Below, in pieces: positions 48,671 through 58,461 of a stretch of 64,000 bases of DNA. The position numbers and the translations under genes are program-made. The notes beneath the pieces are model-generated. The model was not told the origin of the DNA. It saw nothing but the letters and a program-made list of their open reading frames with translations, and did no database searches. How positions within the stretch are numbered: position 1 is the stretch's first letter; every line of letters starts with the position of its first letter. The DNA comes from Falsiroseomonas sp051433165 (GTDB taxonomy: Bacteria > Pseudomonadota > Alphaproteobacteria > Acetobacterales > Acetobacteraceae), in assembly GCF_051433165.1 (NCBI RefSeq), contig NZ_JBHMFS010000010.1:127741-191740 (forward strand), read 5' to 3'.

Positions 48671-49714
48671 TCATCCTGTTCCGTCGCGCAGCGGGATCAC
48701 CCGGTCCAACCGGCAGGACACCGCCTCGCCCATCGCGAAGGCCGGGCTTGCCGCCGGCGTTACCACGAACAGCGTACCTGCGGCCGTCTCCACCTCATAC
48801 TCCCGCGTCTGGCCGAGGAAGGCGGCGCGCTGGATGCGGCCGGGCAGGCCGGGCGCGCCCTCCGGCTGCGGGAGGATGGATTCGGGACGCACCGCGATCT
48901 TTGCCGGGCCGGGCGGATGCGCGCGCATCGTCACATCCAACTCGATTCCACCCAGCGCGATGCGGCCAGGCGCCAGAACCTCGCCGGCCAGCACATTCGC
49001 CTCGCCCATGAAGTCGGCGATGAAGCCATCCGCCGGGTCGTCATACAGTTCCGTCGGCGTGCCCATCTGCGCGATCTTGCCGGCGCGCATCACGCAGACC
49101 AGGTCGGAGACGGCCAGCGCCTCCTGCTGGTCATGCGTCACATAGACCACGGACAGGCCGAGCTTGCGTTGCAGGTCGCGGATATCCTCCCGCACCCGCC
49201 GCCGCAGGCGGGCATCGAGGTTCGATAGCGGCTCGTCGAACAGCAGCACCTTGGGCCGCAGCACCAAAGCGCGCGCCACCGCCACGCGCTGCTGCTGGCC
49301 GCCCGAAAGCTCCGAGGGCAGTCGCTGGCCCAGCCCCTCCAGCCCCAACGTCGTCAGCATGGCGTTGGCTTCCGCCTCCGCCGAGGCCTTGCGCGCGCCG
49401 TTCACCAGCAGGCCGTAGGAGACGTTCTCCAGCACATTCATATGCGGAAACAGTGCATAGGACTGGAACACCATGGCGATGCGGCGTTCCGCGGCGGAAA
49501 GCCCGGTGACGTCGCGCCCCTCGATCTCGATCCGCCCGCCGGTCGGCAGTTCCAGCCCCGCCACCAGCCGCAGCGTGGTGGTCTTGCCGCAGCCGGAGGG
49601 GCCGAGCAGCGTCACCAGCGCACCGCGCGGCAGATTCAGCGACACCTCATCCACGGCGCGCATCGTCCCGAAGGCCTTGGTCACCCGGTCGAAGCGAATG
49701 GCAATGTCCGACAT
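48671..49714 (-). CDS. ABC importer ATP-binding protein (iron/polyamine class)
   Basis: 347-residue ATPase. Walker A GPSGCGKTTTLR, signature ELSGGQQQRVAVARAL, Walker B VLLFDEPLSNLDARLR and switch His in VYVTHDQQEAL. A C-terminal TOBE domain (residues about 260-347) follows, as in FbpC/PotA. Start ATG 49714 is four bases after the permease stop. Energises the permease encoded upstream. Confidence 0.95.
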   Translation of the reverse strand: MSDIAIRFDRVTKAFGTMRAVDEVSLNLPRGALVTLLGPSGCGKTTTLRLVAGLELPTGGRIEIEGRDVTGLSAAERRIAMVFQSYALFPHMNVLENVSYGLLVNGARKASAEAEANAMLTTLGLEGLGQRLPSELSGGQQQRVAVARALVLRPKVLLFDEPLSNLDARLRRRVREDIRDLQRKLGLSVVYVTHDQQEALAVSDLVCVMRAGKIAQMGTPTELYDDPADGFIADFMGEANVLAGEVLAPGRIALGGIELDVTMRAHPPGPAKIAVRPESILPQPEGAPGLPGRIQRAAFLGQTREYEVETAAGTLFVVTPAASPAFAMGEAVSCRLDRVIPLRDGTG

Positions 49715-49718
49715 GGGT

Positions 49719-51926
49719 TCAGGCTCCGGCGCGGATGGGGGGTGGGGCGCTGCCGCGGATGTTTGGACCAACGCCGCTTCCGCGGCCGATGCGCGCGCGG
49801 CCGACCAGCTTTTCGATGCCCAGCACCATCACCAGCATGATGACGATCAGCACGGTGGAATAGGCGATGGCGAGCGCCATTTCGCCCGCCTCCACCCGGC
49901 CCACGATATAGACGGTGGCGAGGTTGTGCCGCGCCGAGACCAGGAAGATCACGGCAGACACCGCCGTCATCGCGGTGACGAAGGAATAGGCCAGCGCAGC
50001 GACAATGGCCGGCCGCAGCAGTGGCAGCACCACGCGGCGCAACGTCTGGAAGGCGCCGCCGCCCATGGTGGCACTCGCTTCGTCGAGCGACTTGTCGATC
50101 TGCGCCAGGGCCGCGATGCCGCCGCGCACGCCGACCGGCAAATTGCGGAAGACGAAGCAGATAACGAGGATCAGCGCCGTCCCGGTGAGTTCCACCGGCG
50201 GCACGTTGAAGGCCATGATGTAGGACACGCCAACCACCGTGCCGGGGATGGCGAAGGACAGCATGGTCATGAATTCCAGCCCGCGCCGTCCCGGGAAGTT
50301 CTGGCGGGCGATCAGCCAGGCCAGCAGGATGCCCAGCCCCGCCGTCAGCGGTGCGGAGATGGCCGCGACCTGGATGGTGGTGAACAGGCTGTCCCAGGCG
50401 CTGCCGAGGAAGGCCGGCGCGCCATCGAACCACCCCACTTCGAAGCCGGTGCCGAGATGCCGCCAGGTGAAGGACAGGTCGCCACGGCCGATGTCATGCA
50501 CGAATCCGCCGATCAGGATGATGCCATAGACGGCGCCGGTGAAGATCATCCAGGGCCAGGCCACCGCGGCGCAGGTGAATTTCAGCCCCTTCGGCAGCGC
50601 CGCCGGCAGGCCGCTGTCGCCCTTGCCGGTCACGGTGGTGTAGCGCCGCTTGCCGAGCCACCACGCCTGCAGCGCAAAGGCGCCGAAGGTGAGCGCCAGC
50701 AGCAGCAAAGCCAGCGCTGCTGCGCGGCCAGGATCATGCCGGGCGCCCGCGATGGCGAAGAAGATGCGGGTGGACAGCACGTCGAAGTCACCGCCTAGCA
50801 CCAGCGGGTTGCCGAAATCCGCCAGGCTTTCGACGAAGGCCAGCAGGAAGGCCGCGGCCAGCGCCGGCTTCAGCAGCGGCCAGGTGACGGTGCGGAACAC
50901 GCGCATGCGCCGCGCGCCCATGGTGGAGGCCGCTTCCTCCAGGCTCGGTGAGATCGCGCGCAGCGCGCCGTCCAGCAGCAGGAAGGCGATCGGCGCCTGG
51001 GCCAGCACCTGCGCCATCAGCACGCCCGGCAGGCCGTAGATCCAGCGGCTGCGCGGAATGTCGAACCAGTCCCACATGAAGCCGGTGACGATGCCGGTGC
51101 GGCCGAACAGCACGATCAGGGCCAGCGACACGACGAAGGGCGGCGTGATCAGCGGCAGGATGGTCATGGCGCGGAAGGCGCCGGCGCTGACCGGCCCGCG
51201 CGTGCCGCCGCGCACCGCCAACAAGGCGAAGGCGAGGCCGAGCAAGGTGGAGATCACCGCCGTCAGGCTCGCCAGCAGCAGCGTGTTCCACACCACGCCG
51301 CAGCCTGCATGGGTGGAGAGACAGGCGAGGCTCCAGGCCTCCGGCGCCACCAGCCTTGCACCGAAGGCGGCAGGTGCCAGCCGGCCATCCTCGTACAAGG
51401 CGGCCGAGAGCATTTTCACCAGCGGCAGGAAGACGAACAGCACCAGCAGGAAGCCGCAGCCGCAGACCAGGAAGGCCACGAAGGCATCCGCGCCGAACCG
51501 CCCGCGCGCCGCCTGGCCCGCGGCGAACATGCCGATGCCACCCGCCAGCACCAGCAGCGCGCCCCAGCCCAGCGAGGGTTGCGCCGGCGGCGCCCCGAGC
51601 AGCGGCGCCAGCCAACCCCAGTTCAACCCGTTCAGCCCGATGGCGTAGCCGGCGCCGAACACCACCAGCACCAGCCCCGCGCCGATCCAGGCGAGGCCTG
51701 CCGCGCGCTTGCGCAGCAGGGCAGGCGCGGCGAGTGCCAGCAGCATCGCCACCGGCCACAGCCACCAGCGACTGCCATCCAGCAGCAGCGCCACCAGCGG
51801 CGCCGCGCTGCCGCCCGGCCAGGCGGCAAGTTCGGACAAGCCATCCTGCAGGCCATGCCAGGGGGCGAGGAACAGGCCGAGCGTCGCGCAGATCAGCGCG
51901 GCGCGAGCCAGGGTCAGGGCGCCCAT
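49719..51926 (-). CDS. ABC importer permease, fused double type (FbpB-like)
   Basis: 735-residue membrane protein with two complete permease modules in one chain. The first EAA loop is SLEEAASTMGARRMRVFRTV near residue 330 and the second DEASATMGGGAFQTLRRVVL near 625. The N-terminal 140 residues add four or so extra helices. Double-module permeases with a single ATPase are typical of ferric iron importers. Substrate by class only: Fe(III), thiamine or phosphonate-type importers share this layout. Confidence 0.92.
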   Translation of the reverse strand: MGALTLARAALICATLGLFLAPWHGLQDGLSELAAWPGGSAAPLVALLLDGSRWWLWPVAMLLALAAPALLRKRAAGLAWIGAGLVLVVFGAGYAIGLNGLNWGWLAPLLGAPPAQPSLGWGALLVLAGGIGMFAAGQAARGRFGADAFVAFLVCGCGFLLVLFVFLPLVKMLSAALYEDGRLAPAAFGARLVAPEAWSLACLSTHAGCGVVWNTLLLASLTAVISTLLGLAFALLAVRGGTRGPVSAGAFRAMTILPLITPPFVVSLALIVLFGRTGIVTGFMWDWFDIPRSRWIYGLPGVLMAQVLAQAPIAFLLLDGALRAISPSLEEAASTMGARRMRVFRTVTWPLLKPALAAAFLLAFVESLADFGNPLVLGGDFDVLSTRIFFAIAGARHDPGRAAALALLLLALTFGAFALQAWWLGKRRYTTVTGKGDSGLPAALPKGLKFTCAAVAWPWMIFTGAVYGIILIGGFVHDIGRGDLSFTWRHLGTGFEVGWFDGAPAFLGSAWDSLFTTIQVAAISAPLTAGLGILLAWLIARQNFPGRRGLEFMTMLSFAIPGTVVGVSYIMAFNVPPVELTGTALILVICFVFRNLPVGVRGGIAALAQIDKSLDEASATMGGGAFQTLRRVVLPLLRPAIVAALAYSFVTAMTAVSAVIFLVSARHNLATVYIVGRVEAGEMALAIAYSTVLIVIMLVMVLGIEKLVGRARIGRGSGVGPNIRGSAPPPIRAGA

Positions 51927-51959
51927 GTCAGAGCCTATCCGGGGTGGTCAAATGCAAGT

Positions 51960-51983
51960 CGGGCCGGGACATGCCCCGGCCCG
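51960..51983 (-). promoter_or_regulatory. Hairpin between binding-protein and permease genes of the ABC operon
   Basis: CGGGCCGGG (51960-51968) pairs with CCCGGCCCG (51975-51983) around six bases, ten bases past the binding-protein stop. Placement after the first gene would favour more binding protein than permease by protecting or terminating part of the transcript. Confidence 0.45.
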
Positions 51984-51993
51984 TGCCCAAAAA

Positions 51994-53028
51994 TCAGCGG
52001 GCGCCGGCGCGCACCTCACGCTCCCAGCGGCTGATCACGCGGGTCCGTTCCGCCGCCGAACCCCAGCGCGCGAAATCGTAGTCGATCAGGCGGATATTCT
52101 CGAAGCGCGGCGCCTGCGGCGGAATCGGCGCGTTGCGGTTGGAGGGAAGCTGGAAGGCATTGGCCTGGGCGGCGATGGCCTGCGCCTCCGCCGTCAGCGC
52201 CCAGTCATAGAAGCGCTGCGCATTCTCCATGTTCCGCGCACCGCGGATGATGGACATGGACCCGATCTCGTAGCCGGTGCCCTCACAAGGGGCGACGATC
52301 TCCACCGGCGCGCCGTTGACCTTCTGCGCCACCGCATCGTGCAGGAAGGTGATGCCGACCAGCGTTTCCCCAGTCGCGGCCGCGCGGGCTGGCGCGGCGC
52401 CGGAGCGGGTGTACTGGTTCACGTTGCGATGCATGGCGCTGAGGAAGGTGAAGGCCGGCTCCTCCCCCATCACCTGCAGCAGCGTGGCCAGCATGGTGTA
52501 GGCAGTGCCGCTGGTGTTGGGGTCCGCCACCTGGATCTCACCGCGGAACTCCGGCTTCGCCAGATCCGCCCAGCAGGTCGGCGCGGCGATGCGGCGGCGC
52601 GTCAGCTCCGTCGTATTGTAGGAATAGCCCAGCGCGCCGGCATAGATGCCGATGGTGCGGAAGCGCGCCTGTTCGGCCTGGCGGGTCGCCCAATCATGCA
52701 GCTCGGACATGCGCGGGGACCGGTATTCGGCGGTCAGGTTCTCCTCGCCCGCCTGCATGTGCGGGTCGCCGGTGCCGCCCCACCAGACATCGCCGCGCGG
52801 GTTGGCGGCCTCGGCGCGGATCTGCGTCATCGTCTCGCCGGAGGATTTGCGCGTCATGGCGACGCGCACGCCGGTGGCGCGCTCGAACGCCTGCATCATC
52901 GGGCGGCACCATTCCTCCTGCACCGAGCAATAGACGGTCAGGTTGCCTTGCGCGCTGGCGGCGGCCGGCAGCAGGGCGGTGAGGGTGACGGCGAAGCCGG
53001 TGGCTAGAAGGCGGCGGGGGATCGACAT
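51994..53028 (-). CDS. ABC importer periplasmic binding protein (ferric/iron-type, class 2 fold)
   Basis: 344-residue exported binding protein. Signal MSIPRRLLATGFAVTLTALL ends at ASAQG; NLTVYCSVQEEWCRPMMQAF, RGDVWWGGTGDPHMQAGEE and YSYNTTELTRRR match the FbpA/AfuA-like family, with a possible disulfide (YCSVQEEWC). The clear Tyr-Tyr ferric ligand pair of FbpA is not obvious, so the cargo may be a non-iron solute such as a phosphonate or organic acid. GGAGG lies upstream of ATG 53028. Confidence 0.88.
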   Translation of the reverse strand: MSIPRRLLATGFAVTLTALLPAAASAQGNLTVYCSVQEEWCRPMMQAFERATGVRVAMTRKSSGETMTQIRAEAANPRGDVWWGGTGDPHMQAGEENLTAEYRSPRMSELHDWATRQAEQARFRTIGIYAGALGYSYNTTELTRRRIAAPTCWADLAKPEFRGEIQVADPNTSGTAYTMLATLLQVMGEEPAFTFLSAMHRNVNQYTRSGAAPARAAATGETLVGITFLHDAVAQKVNGAPVEIVAPCEGTGYEIGSMSIIRGARNMENAQRFYDWALTAEAQAIAAQANAFQLPSNRNAPIPPQAPRFENIRLIDYDFARWGSAAERTRVISRWEREVRAGAR

Positions 53029-53122
53029 GGACGGGGTAGCCTCCGTTGGGATGGCCGGCGTTATGACGCCGGTCCGATATCTTGTTTGTGACACTCCAGT
53101 TAAGGCCCTGCCAAGCGGTTCC

Positions 53123-53905
53123 TCAAGCCTTCATCAGCCCCGCCAGTGTCGCGCCCAGCGCCGGCGCGCCGATGCCGATGGGGTTGCCGGAGGCAATCCA
53201 GTCCCCGCTGTCAAAGCCATTGATCCAGCAGCCGGCCTCCCGCGCGATGGCGATGGCGGCGCAGGCGTCCCAGGAATTGATATGGCTTTCGATATACGCA
53301 TCCAGCCGCCCGACCGCTGTCTCCACCAGCCCGAGCGTGCCGGACCCGCCCACCCGCAGCCCGGCGCCGGCGGCCATGGTGGCTTCGGCCAGCTTGTGGA
53401 AATCCGCCAGCGGCTTCCGGTTCGACCAGCCAACCTCGATGATGGCGCGGCGCATGTCGGTGGTGCTGGCGGGGCGGATCGGCGCGCCGTTCAGCGTGGC
53501 GCCGCAGCCCTCGGCGCCCGCGAACACCTCGGCCGGGGCGTAGCGGGCGATGGCGCCGAGCACGGCGCGGCCGCCTCGCGCCATGCCGATGGAAACGCAC
53601 CAGCGATCGCTGCCGCGGGAGAAGTTCGAAGTGCCGTCGATCGGGTCGAGAATCCAGACCGGCCCGTCCCCCACCACCGCGCCGCCCTGTTCCTCGCCGA
53701 TGATCGCATCATCCGGGAAGTGCCGGGCGAGCTTGGCGCGGATGAAGCTTTCGGTCGCGCCATCGGCCTCGGTCAGGAAATCCTGCGCGCCCTTGAAGGT
53801 GGTTTCCGCCATGCCGTTGGCGCGCATCTGGAAGGCCAGCGCAGCGGCCTCCTGCGCGATGGCGGCGGCGACGTCCATGCGGTGCTTCAGCTCATCGCGG
53901 GTCAC
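53123..53905 (-). CDS. Inositol monophosphatase-family phosphatase
   Basis: 260-residue Mg-dependent sugar-phosphate phosphatase. KGAQDFLTEADGATE (about residues 33-47), metal Glu in IIGEEQGGAV, DPIDGTSNFSRG and the late SWDACAAIAIAREAGC are the four family motifs. Members act on myo-inositol-1-phosphate, histidinol phosphate or related esters; location in the inositol cluster supports inositol phosphate. GTG start overlapping the SDR stop (GTGA). Confidence 0.9.
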   Translation of the reverse strand: MTRDELKHRMDVAAAIAQEAAALAFQMRANGMAETTFKGAQDFLTEADGATESFIRAKLARHFPDDAIIGEEQGGAVVGDGPVWILDPIDGTSNFSRGSDRWCVSIGMARGGRAVLGAIARYAPAEVFAGAEGCGATLNGAPIRPASTTDMRRAIIEVGWSNRKPLADFHKLAEATMAAGAGLRVGGSGTLGLVETAVGRLDAYIESHINSWDACAAIAIAREAGCWINGFDSGDWIASGNPIGIGAPALGATLAGLMKA

Positions 53906-54681
53906 GCATAGGCTCCCATCACGTTCTGGTCGAAGTCGATCAAGGCGCCGGTCATCATCTCCGCGGCGTCGGACAGCAGGTAGGTGGCGAGGCCGGCCAC
54001 ATCCGCCGGGCGGATCAGCCGGCCGAAGGGTTGTGCCGGTTCCGCCTGTTCCCGCCAATCCGGCGGATTGCCATCCTTCGCCTGGATGGCGTGTTCGCCT
54101 GGCGTGTCGGCCCAGCCGAGATTGATGCCGTTCACCCGGATGCGGTGCGGGCGCAGCCCAAGCGCGGTGTTTTTTGTCAGCGTCGCCAGCGCGCCCTTGG
54201 AGGAGGCGTAGCCGGTGAGGAAGGGCTGGCCGCCGTGGCTCGACATGGTGATGACGTTGACGATGGAGCCGCGCCGCTTCTCCGCCACCAGTCGCCGGGC
54301 AAAAGCCTGGGTCAGCAGGAAGGGCGCGCGGGCATTCACGGCGAATAGCCGGTCCCAAAGCGCCGCATCGGTGTCGAGGATGGTGCCGCGATCGGTGAGC
54401 CCGGCGGCGTTCACCAGCCCGTCGATCAGCCCCAGCTCTGCCTCGGCCTGTGCCAGGATGCCGGCGGTGGCCGCCGCATCCGCGAGGTCCGCCGCAACGA
54501 AGTGCGCGGCAGCCCCCAGCCCGCGCAGCCTTTCCACCACCTGCGCGCCGCGTGCGGCATTGCGGCCGGTGATGCAGATGGCGGCGGCACCGGCTTCTGC
54601 TGCGGCCAGCGCCACGCCCTCGCCGATTCCCTGGGTGCCGCCCGTCACGAGAATACGGCGGCCGGGCAGGCGGATGTTCAC
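53902..54681 (-). CDS. Short-chain dehydrogenase of the inositol cluster
   Basis: 259-residue SDR. Cofactor site VTGGTQGIGEGVALA, NAAG loop, catalytic Ser in VITMSSHGG and Tyr-Lys in YASSKGALATL; NGINLGWADTPGEH follows. The tail DFDQNVMGAYA differs from the usual DGG ending. Between iolG and the phosphatase gene, with four-base overlaps both sides, it probably oxidises an inositol or inosose derivative. NAD(P) preference is unclear. Confidence 0.9.
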   Translation of the reverse strand: MNIRLPGRRILVTGGTQGIGEGVALAAAEAGAAAICITGRNAARGAQVVERLRGLGAAAHFVAADLADAAATAGILAQAEAELGLIDGLVNAAGLTDRGTILDTDAALWDRLFAVNARAPFLLTQAFARRLVAEKRRGSIVNVITMSSHGGQPFLTGYASSKGALATLTKNTALGLRPHRIRVNGINLGWADTPGEHAIQAKDGNPPDWREQAEPAQPFGRLIRPADVAGLATYLLSDAAEMMTGALIDFDQNVMGAYA

Positions 54682-55664
54682 AGCCGCACCACCCGGCCTT
54701 CGGCCATGGAGCGGAGCGCCGCATCGGCCAGCACCAGCGCCTGCCGCCCATCCGCCGCGCCGACCGGCATCGGCGTGCCGTTGGTAACCGCCTCGATGAA
54801 AGCCCGCATCTCGGCACGATAGGCCATCGCATAGCGTTCCAGAAAGAAGTGCAGCGGCTTTTCGGTGGAGACGGCCTGGGCATCCGCCTGCTCCACCGTG
54901 CTGCCCACCCGGTTGCCGGCGATCAACCGGCCGAGGCTGCCATGCACCTCCACCCGCTGGTCGTAACCGTAGGCCGCGCGGCGGCTGTTGTTGATGGTGG
55001 CCATGCGGCCCGATGGCGTCTTCAGCACCACCATGGCCGAATCGATATCGCCCGCCGCGCCGATCTCGGGGTCCACCAGGTTGGAGCCAGTGGCGAAGAC
55101 CTCGACCGGTTCTTCGCCCAGCATCCAGCGCGCCATGTCGAAATCATGGATCGTCATGTCCCGGAACAGCCCGCCCGAGACCTTGATGTAGGCGACCGGC
55201 GGCGGCCCCGGATCGCGGCTGGTGATCACCACCTGCTCGACGGCGCCGATCGCGCCCGCCTGGATGCGGCGGTGCAGTTCGACAAAATCCGGGTCGAAGC
55301 GGCGGTTGAAGCCGACCAGCATGGGCACGCCGGCGGCCTCCACCGCGGCAAGGCAGGCGTCGACGCGGGCCAGCGACAGGTCGATCGGCTTCTCGCAGAA
55401 GATCGCCTTGCCGGCCCGGGCCGCGGCGATGATCAGATCCGCATGGGTGTCTGTGGAACTCGCGATGATCACCGCGCCGACCTGCGGGTCCGCCAGCGCG
55501 GCCTCGACCGTCGAGACCTGGGCGCCGTGGCGCGCGGCCAGGGCCTGGGCGGCCGGCCCGTGCACGTCGACCACGTGGCGCAGCCGTCCGAGGCCGCTCG
55601 TGGCCAGGCTTTGGGCATGGATGGCGCCGATGCGTCCGGCGCCAAACTGTGCGAAATGCAACAT
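54678..55664 (-). CDS. iolG: Inositol 2-dehydrogenase (Gfo/Idh/MocA family)
   Basis: 328-residue NAD-dependent dehydrogenase converting myo-inositol to scyllo-inosose. N-terminal FAQFGAGRIGAIHAQSL binds NAD, the catalytic Lys lies in AIFCEKPIDLSL, and the His motif in FRDMTIHDFDMARWML. VGFNRRFDPDFVELH is typical of IolG. Start ATG 55664. Divergent from iolD, with 89 bases between, and coupled to the SDR gene (ATGA). Confidence 0.92.
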   Translation of the reverse strand: MLHFAQFGAGRIGAIHAQSLATSGLGRLRHVVDVHGPAAQALAARHGAQVSTVEAALADPQVGAVIIASSTDTHADLIIAAARAGKAIFCEKPIDLSLARVDACLAAVEAAGVPMLVGFNRRFDPDFVELHRRIQAGAIGAVEQVVITSRDPGPPPVAYIKVSGGLFRDMTIHDFDMARWMLGEEPVEVFATGSNLVDPEIGAAGDIDSAMVVLKTPSGRMATINNSRRAAYGYDQRVEVHGSLGRLIAGNRVGSTVEQADAQAVSTEKPLHFFLERYAMAYRAEMRAFIEAVTNGTPMPVGAADGRQALVLADAALRSMAEGRVVRL

Positions 55665-55753
55665 GGTGTTTCCTGGCGGCCCGCTTGTGGGGACTGTCAT
55701 CAAATCGTAACTCTGCCCCGGCTCGCCGCCAATGACGTCCAGGACCTGAATCC
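55665..55753. promoter_or_regulatory. Divergent promoter region iolG / iolD
   Basis: 89 bases that must carry promoters for both inositol units. It contains CTGTCATC at 55694-55701, whose complement GATGACAG is repeated in the region ahead of the ABC operon at 63940-63947, and AATGACG at 55731-55737. The shared word makes a common regulator possible. No clear -35/-10 pair seen. Confidence 0.4.
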
Positions 55754-57592
55754 ATGGCCACCATACGCCTGACCGCCGCCGAGGCCACCTGGCGCTTCCT
55801 GGCTGCCCAGATGACCGAGCTGGATGGGCGCACCCTGCCGATCTTCGGCGGCGTCTGGGCGATTTTCGGCCATGGCAATGTCGCGGGGCTTGGCCCGGCC
55901 CTGCAGGCCATGGGCAAGTCCCTGCCGGCCTTTCGCGCCCATAACGAGCAGGCCATGGCGCATGCCGCCATCGCCTACGCGAAGACGCATGCGCGGCGGC
56001 GGATGATGGCCTGCACCACCTCCATCGGGCCTGGCGCCACCAACATGGTCACCGCCGCCGCCCTGGCACATGTGAACCGCCTGCCGGTGCTGTTGCTGCC
56101 CGGCGACATTTTTGCCAGCCGCCAGCCGGACCCGGTGTTGCAGCAGGTCGAGAATTTCGGGGATGGCACTGCCTCCGCCAATGACTGCTTCCGGCCGGTC
56201 TCCCGCTACTTCGACCGAATCATGCGGCCCGAGCAGCTCCTGGTCGCGCTGCCGGCGGCACTGCGGGTGCTGCTGGACCCGGTGGAATGCGGCCCGGCCA
56301 CGCTCGCCTTCCCGCAGGATGTGCAGACCGAGGCCTTCGATTGGCCCACGGAATTCTTCCGCAAGCGCCTGCACCGTCCTCGCGCGCCGGAACCCGATCG
56401 GCACGAACTGTCCGACGCGGTGGCCCTGCTGCGGGACGCCAGGCGCCCGCTGATCCTGGCCGGCGGCGGCGTGAAATATGCGGGCGCCGAGTCCGCGCTG
56501 GCCGACTTCGCGCATCGCCACGCCGTGCCGGTGGCGGAGACCCAGGCCGGCAAGGGCAGCCTGCCCTGGGACCACCCGCGCAACGCCGGCGCCATCGGCG
56601 TCACCGGCAGTGCGGCGGCGAATGCGCTGGCGGAGAAGGCGGATGTGGTGCTGGCGGTCGGTACGCGGCTGCAGGACTTCACCACCGGGTCGCGCGCCCT
56701 GTTCGGCGGCGCGCGCATCCTCGGCCTGAATGTCGCCGGCTTCGATGCGCAAAAACATGGCGCGCAGCCGCTGGTGGCGGATGCGCTACGCGGCCTGGTG
56801 GCGCTGAGCGCCGGCCTCGGCCGCTGGGATGCGCCGCGGCCGTGGCAGGAAAGGGCGGTGACCGCGACCGGCCGCTGGCACCGCAGCGTCGAGCGGATTA
56901 CTGCCGCGCCGAAGCCGCGTGAGGCGGGCTTGCCCTCGGATGCCCAGGTGCTCGGCGCGGTGAACCGGGCGATGCCTTCGGATGGCATCGTGGTCTGCGC
57001 CGCCGGTGGCCTGCCGGGGGAGTTGCACAAGCTATGGCGGGCGAGGGACGCCGCCTCATACCACGTCGAATACGGCTTCTCCTGCATGGGCTACGAGATC
57101 GCCGGCGGGCTGGGCGTGAAGCTGGCGGCGCCGAAGCGGGAGGTGGTGGTGCTGGTCGGCGATGGCAGCTACCTGATGATGAACAGCGAGATCGCGACCA
57201 GCGTCGCACTAGGCGCCAAGCTGACCATCGTGGTGCTGGATAATCGTGGTTTTGGCTGCATCAGCCGCCTGCAAGGGGCGACCGGCGGCGCGCCCTTTCT
57301 GAACCTGCTGCCGGACGCCGCGCCGCGCGTGGATTTCGCCGCCCATGCCGCGGCACTCGGCGCGCAGGCTGTGAAGGTGGACGGCATCGCCGGGCTGGAG
57401 GCCGCGCTTCCCAAGGCGCTGTCCAGCAAACGCACGAGCGTGGTGGTGATCGACACGGATCCGGCCGCCAGCACGGCGGAGGGCGGCGCCTGGTGGGAGG
57501 TGCCGGTGAGTGCGGCCCCGCGCGGCACGGCGCAGGAAGCGGCTCGCCAGACCTATGAAACCGCCCTGCGCAAGCGGGGTAGCGGAGCGTGA
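55754..57592 (+). CDS. iolD: 3D-(3,5/4)-trihydroxycyclohexane-1,2-dione hydrolase
   Basis: 612-residue thiamine-diphosphate enzyme that opens the ring of the trihydroxycyclohexanedione made by IolE, giving 5-deoxyglucuronate. Catalytic Glu lies in FRAHNEQAMAHAAIAYAK, the IolD signature includes MACTTSIGPGATNMVTAA, and the diphosphate site is VVVLVGDGSYLMMNSEIATS with LDNRGFGCI. Slightly shorter than the usual 620-645. Its stop overlaps the iolE start (GTGA). Confidence 0.95.
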   Translation: MATIRLTAAEATWRFLAAQMTELDGRTLPIFGGVWAIFGHGNVAGLGPALQAMGKSLPAFRAHNEQAMAHAAIAYAKTHARRRMMACTTSIGPGATNMVTAAALAHVNRLPVLLLPGDIFASRQPDPVLQQVENFGDGTASANDCFRPVSRYFDRIMRPEQLLVALPAALRVLLDPVECGPATLAFPQDVQTEAFDWPTEFFRKRLHRPRAPEPDRHELSDAVALLRDARRPLILAGGGVKYAGAESALADFAHRHAVPVAETQAGKGSLPWDHPRNAGAIGVTGSAAANALAEKADVVLAVGTRLQDFTTGSRALFGGARILGLNVAGFDAQKHGAQPLVADALRGLVALSAGLGRWDAPRPWQERAVTATGRWHRSVERITAAPKPREAGLPSDAQVLGAVNRAMPSDGIVVCAAGGLPGELHKLWRARDAASYHVEYGFSCMGYEIAGGLGVKLAAPKREVVVLVGDGSYLMMNSEIATSVALGAKLTIVVLDNRGFGCISRLQGATGGAPFLNLLPDAAPRVDFAAHAAALGAQAVKVDGIAGLEAALPKALSSKRTSVVVIDTDPAASTAEGGAWWEVPVSAAPRGTAQEAARQTYETALRKRGSGA

Positions 57593-58461
57593 CGAAGATG
57601 CGGGTGCGGCTCGGGATCAATCCCCTGACCTGGACGAATGACGACATGCCGGAGCTCGGCGCGGAAACCCCGCTCGAGACCTGCCTTGCCGAAGCCAAGC
57701 TGGCTGGCTTCGCGGGCGTGGAACTGGGCAACAAGTTTCCGCGTGAGGCCGCGGCGCTGAAGCCGATCCTGGATGCGTACGGCTTGGCGCTGGTCTCGGG
57801 TTGGTATGGCTCGAACCTTCTCAGTCGCGACGTGGACGCCGAGATGGCGGCCGCGGAGCCGCATATCGCGCTGCTCACTGCCCTGGGCTGCACCACCATG
57901 GTGCAGTGCGAGGTAACCGGCAGCGTGCATGGCCAGAAGGCGGCCGCGCTGAGCTGCCGCCCGATCATGACCCGCGCGCAATGGGATCTGCTGCTGCCGC
58001 GGCTGGATGAGATGGCGCGGCGACTGAAGGCGCGCGGCCTGACCATGGCCTATCACCACCACATGGGCACGGTGATCGAGGCGGAGGATGAGGTGGACCG
58101 GCTGATGCAAGGCACGCGCGATGTCGGCCTGCTGCTGGATACCGGCCACCTGACTTTTGCGGGTGGCGACCCCGTGCGCGCCGCCAGGCGCCATGCCGCG
58201 CGGGTGGTGCATGTGCATTGCAAGGATATCCGTCCGGGCGTGATGGCGGATGTGAAGGCGCGCGGCCTGTCCTTCCTCGATGCCGTGCTGGAAGGCGTAT
58301 TCACTGTGCCCGGCGATGGCTGCGTGGACTATCCGGCGGTCTTCGCACAACTACCCGATTACGAGGGCTGGCTGGTGGTGGAGGCGGAGCAGGACCCGGC
58401 GAAGGCGCATCCGCTGACCTATGCGCGGATGGGCCACGACTATCTTGCCCGAGTTACTTGA
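57589..58461 (+). CDS. iolE: Myo-inosose-2 dehydratase
   Basis: 290-residue TIM-barrel dehydratase removing water from scyllo-inosose. RLGINPLTWTNDDMPELG at the N-terminus is the IolE hallmark; metal ligands are likely in MAYHHHMGTVIE, LLLDTGHLTFAGGDP and VHVHCKDIRPGV. GTG 57589 start by GTGA overlap with iolD. iolB, iolC and iolJ are absent from the window. Converges with the ABC permease gene, eight-base overlap. Confidence 0.95.
   Translation: MTKMRVRLGINPLTWTNDDMPELGAETPLETCLAEAKLAGFAGVELGNKFPREAAALKPILDAYGLALVSGWYGSNLLSRDVDAEMAAAEPHIALLTALGCTTMVQCEVTGSVHGQKAAALSCRPIMTRAQWDLLLPRLDEMARRLKARGLTMAYHHHMGTVIEAEDEVDRLMQGTRDVGLLLDTGHLTFAGGDPVRAARRHAARVVHVHCKDIRPGVMADVKARGLSFLDAVLEGVFTVPGDGCVDYPAVFAQLPDYEGWLVVEAEQDPAKAHPLTYARMGHDYLARVT

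Noticed and set aside
51994..53028. Firm ferric-iron binding protein assignment
   Set aside because: The paired Tyr ligands of FbpA are not clearly visible, so only the transporter class is stated.
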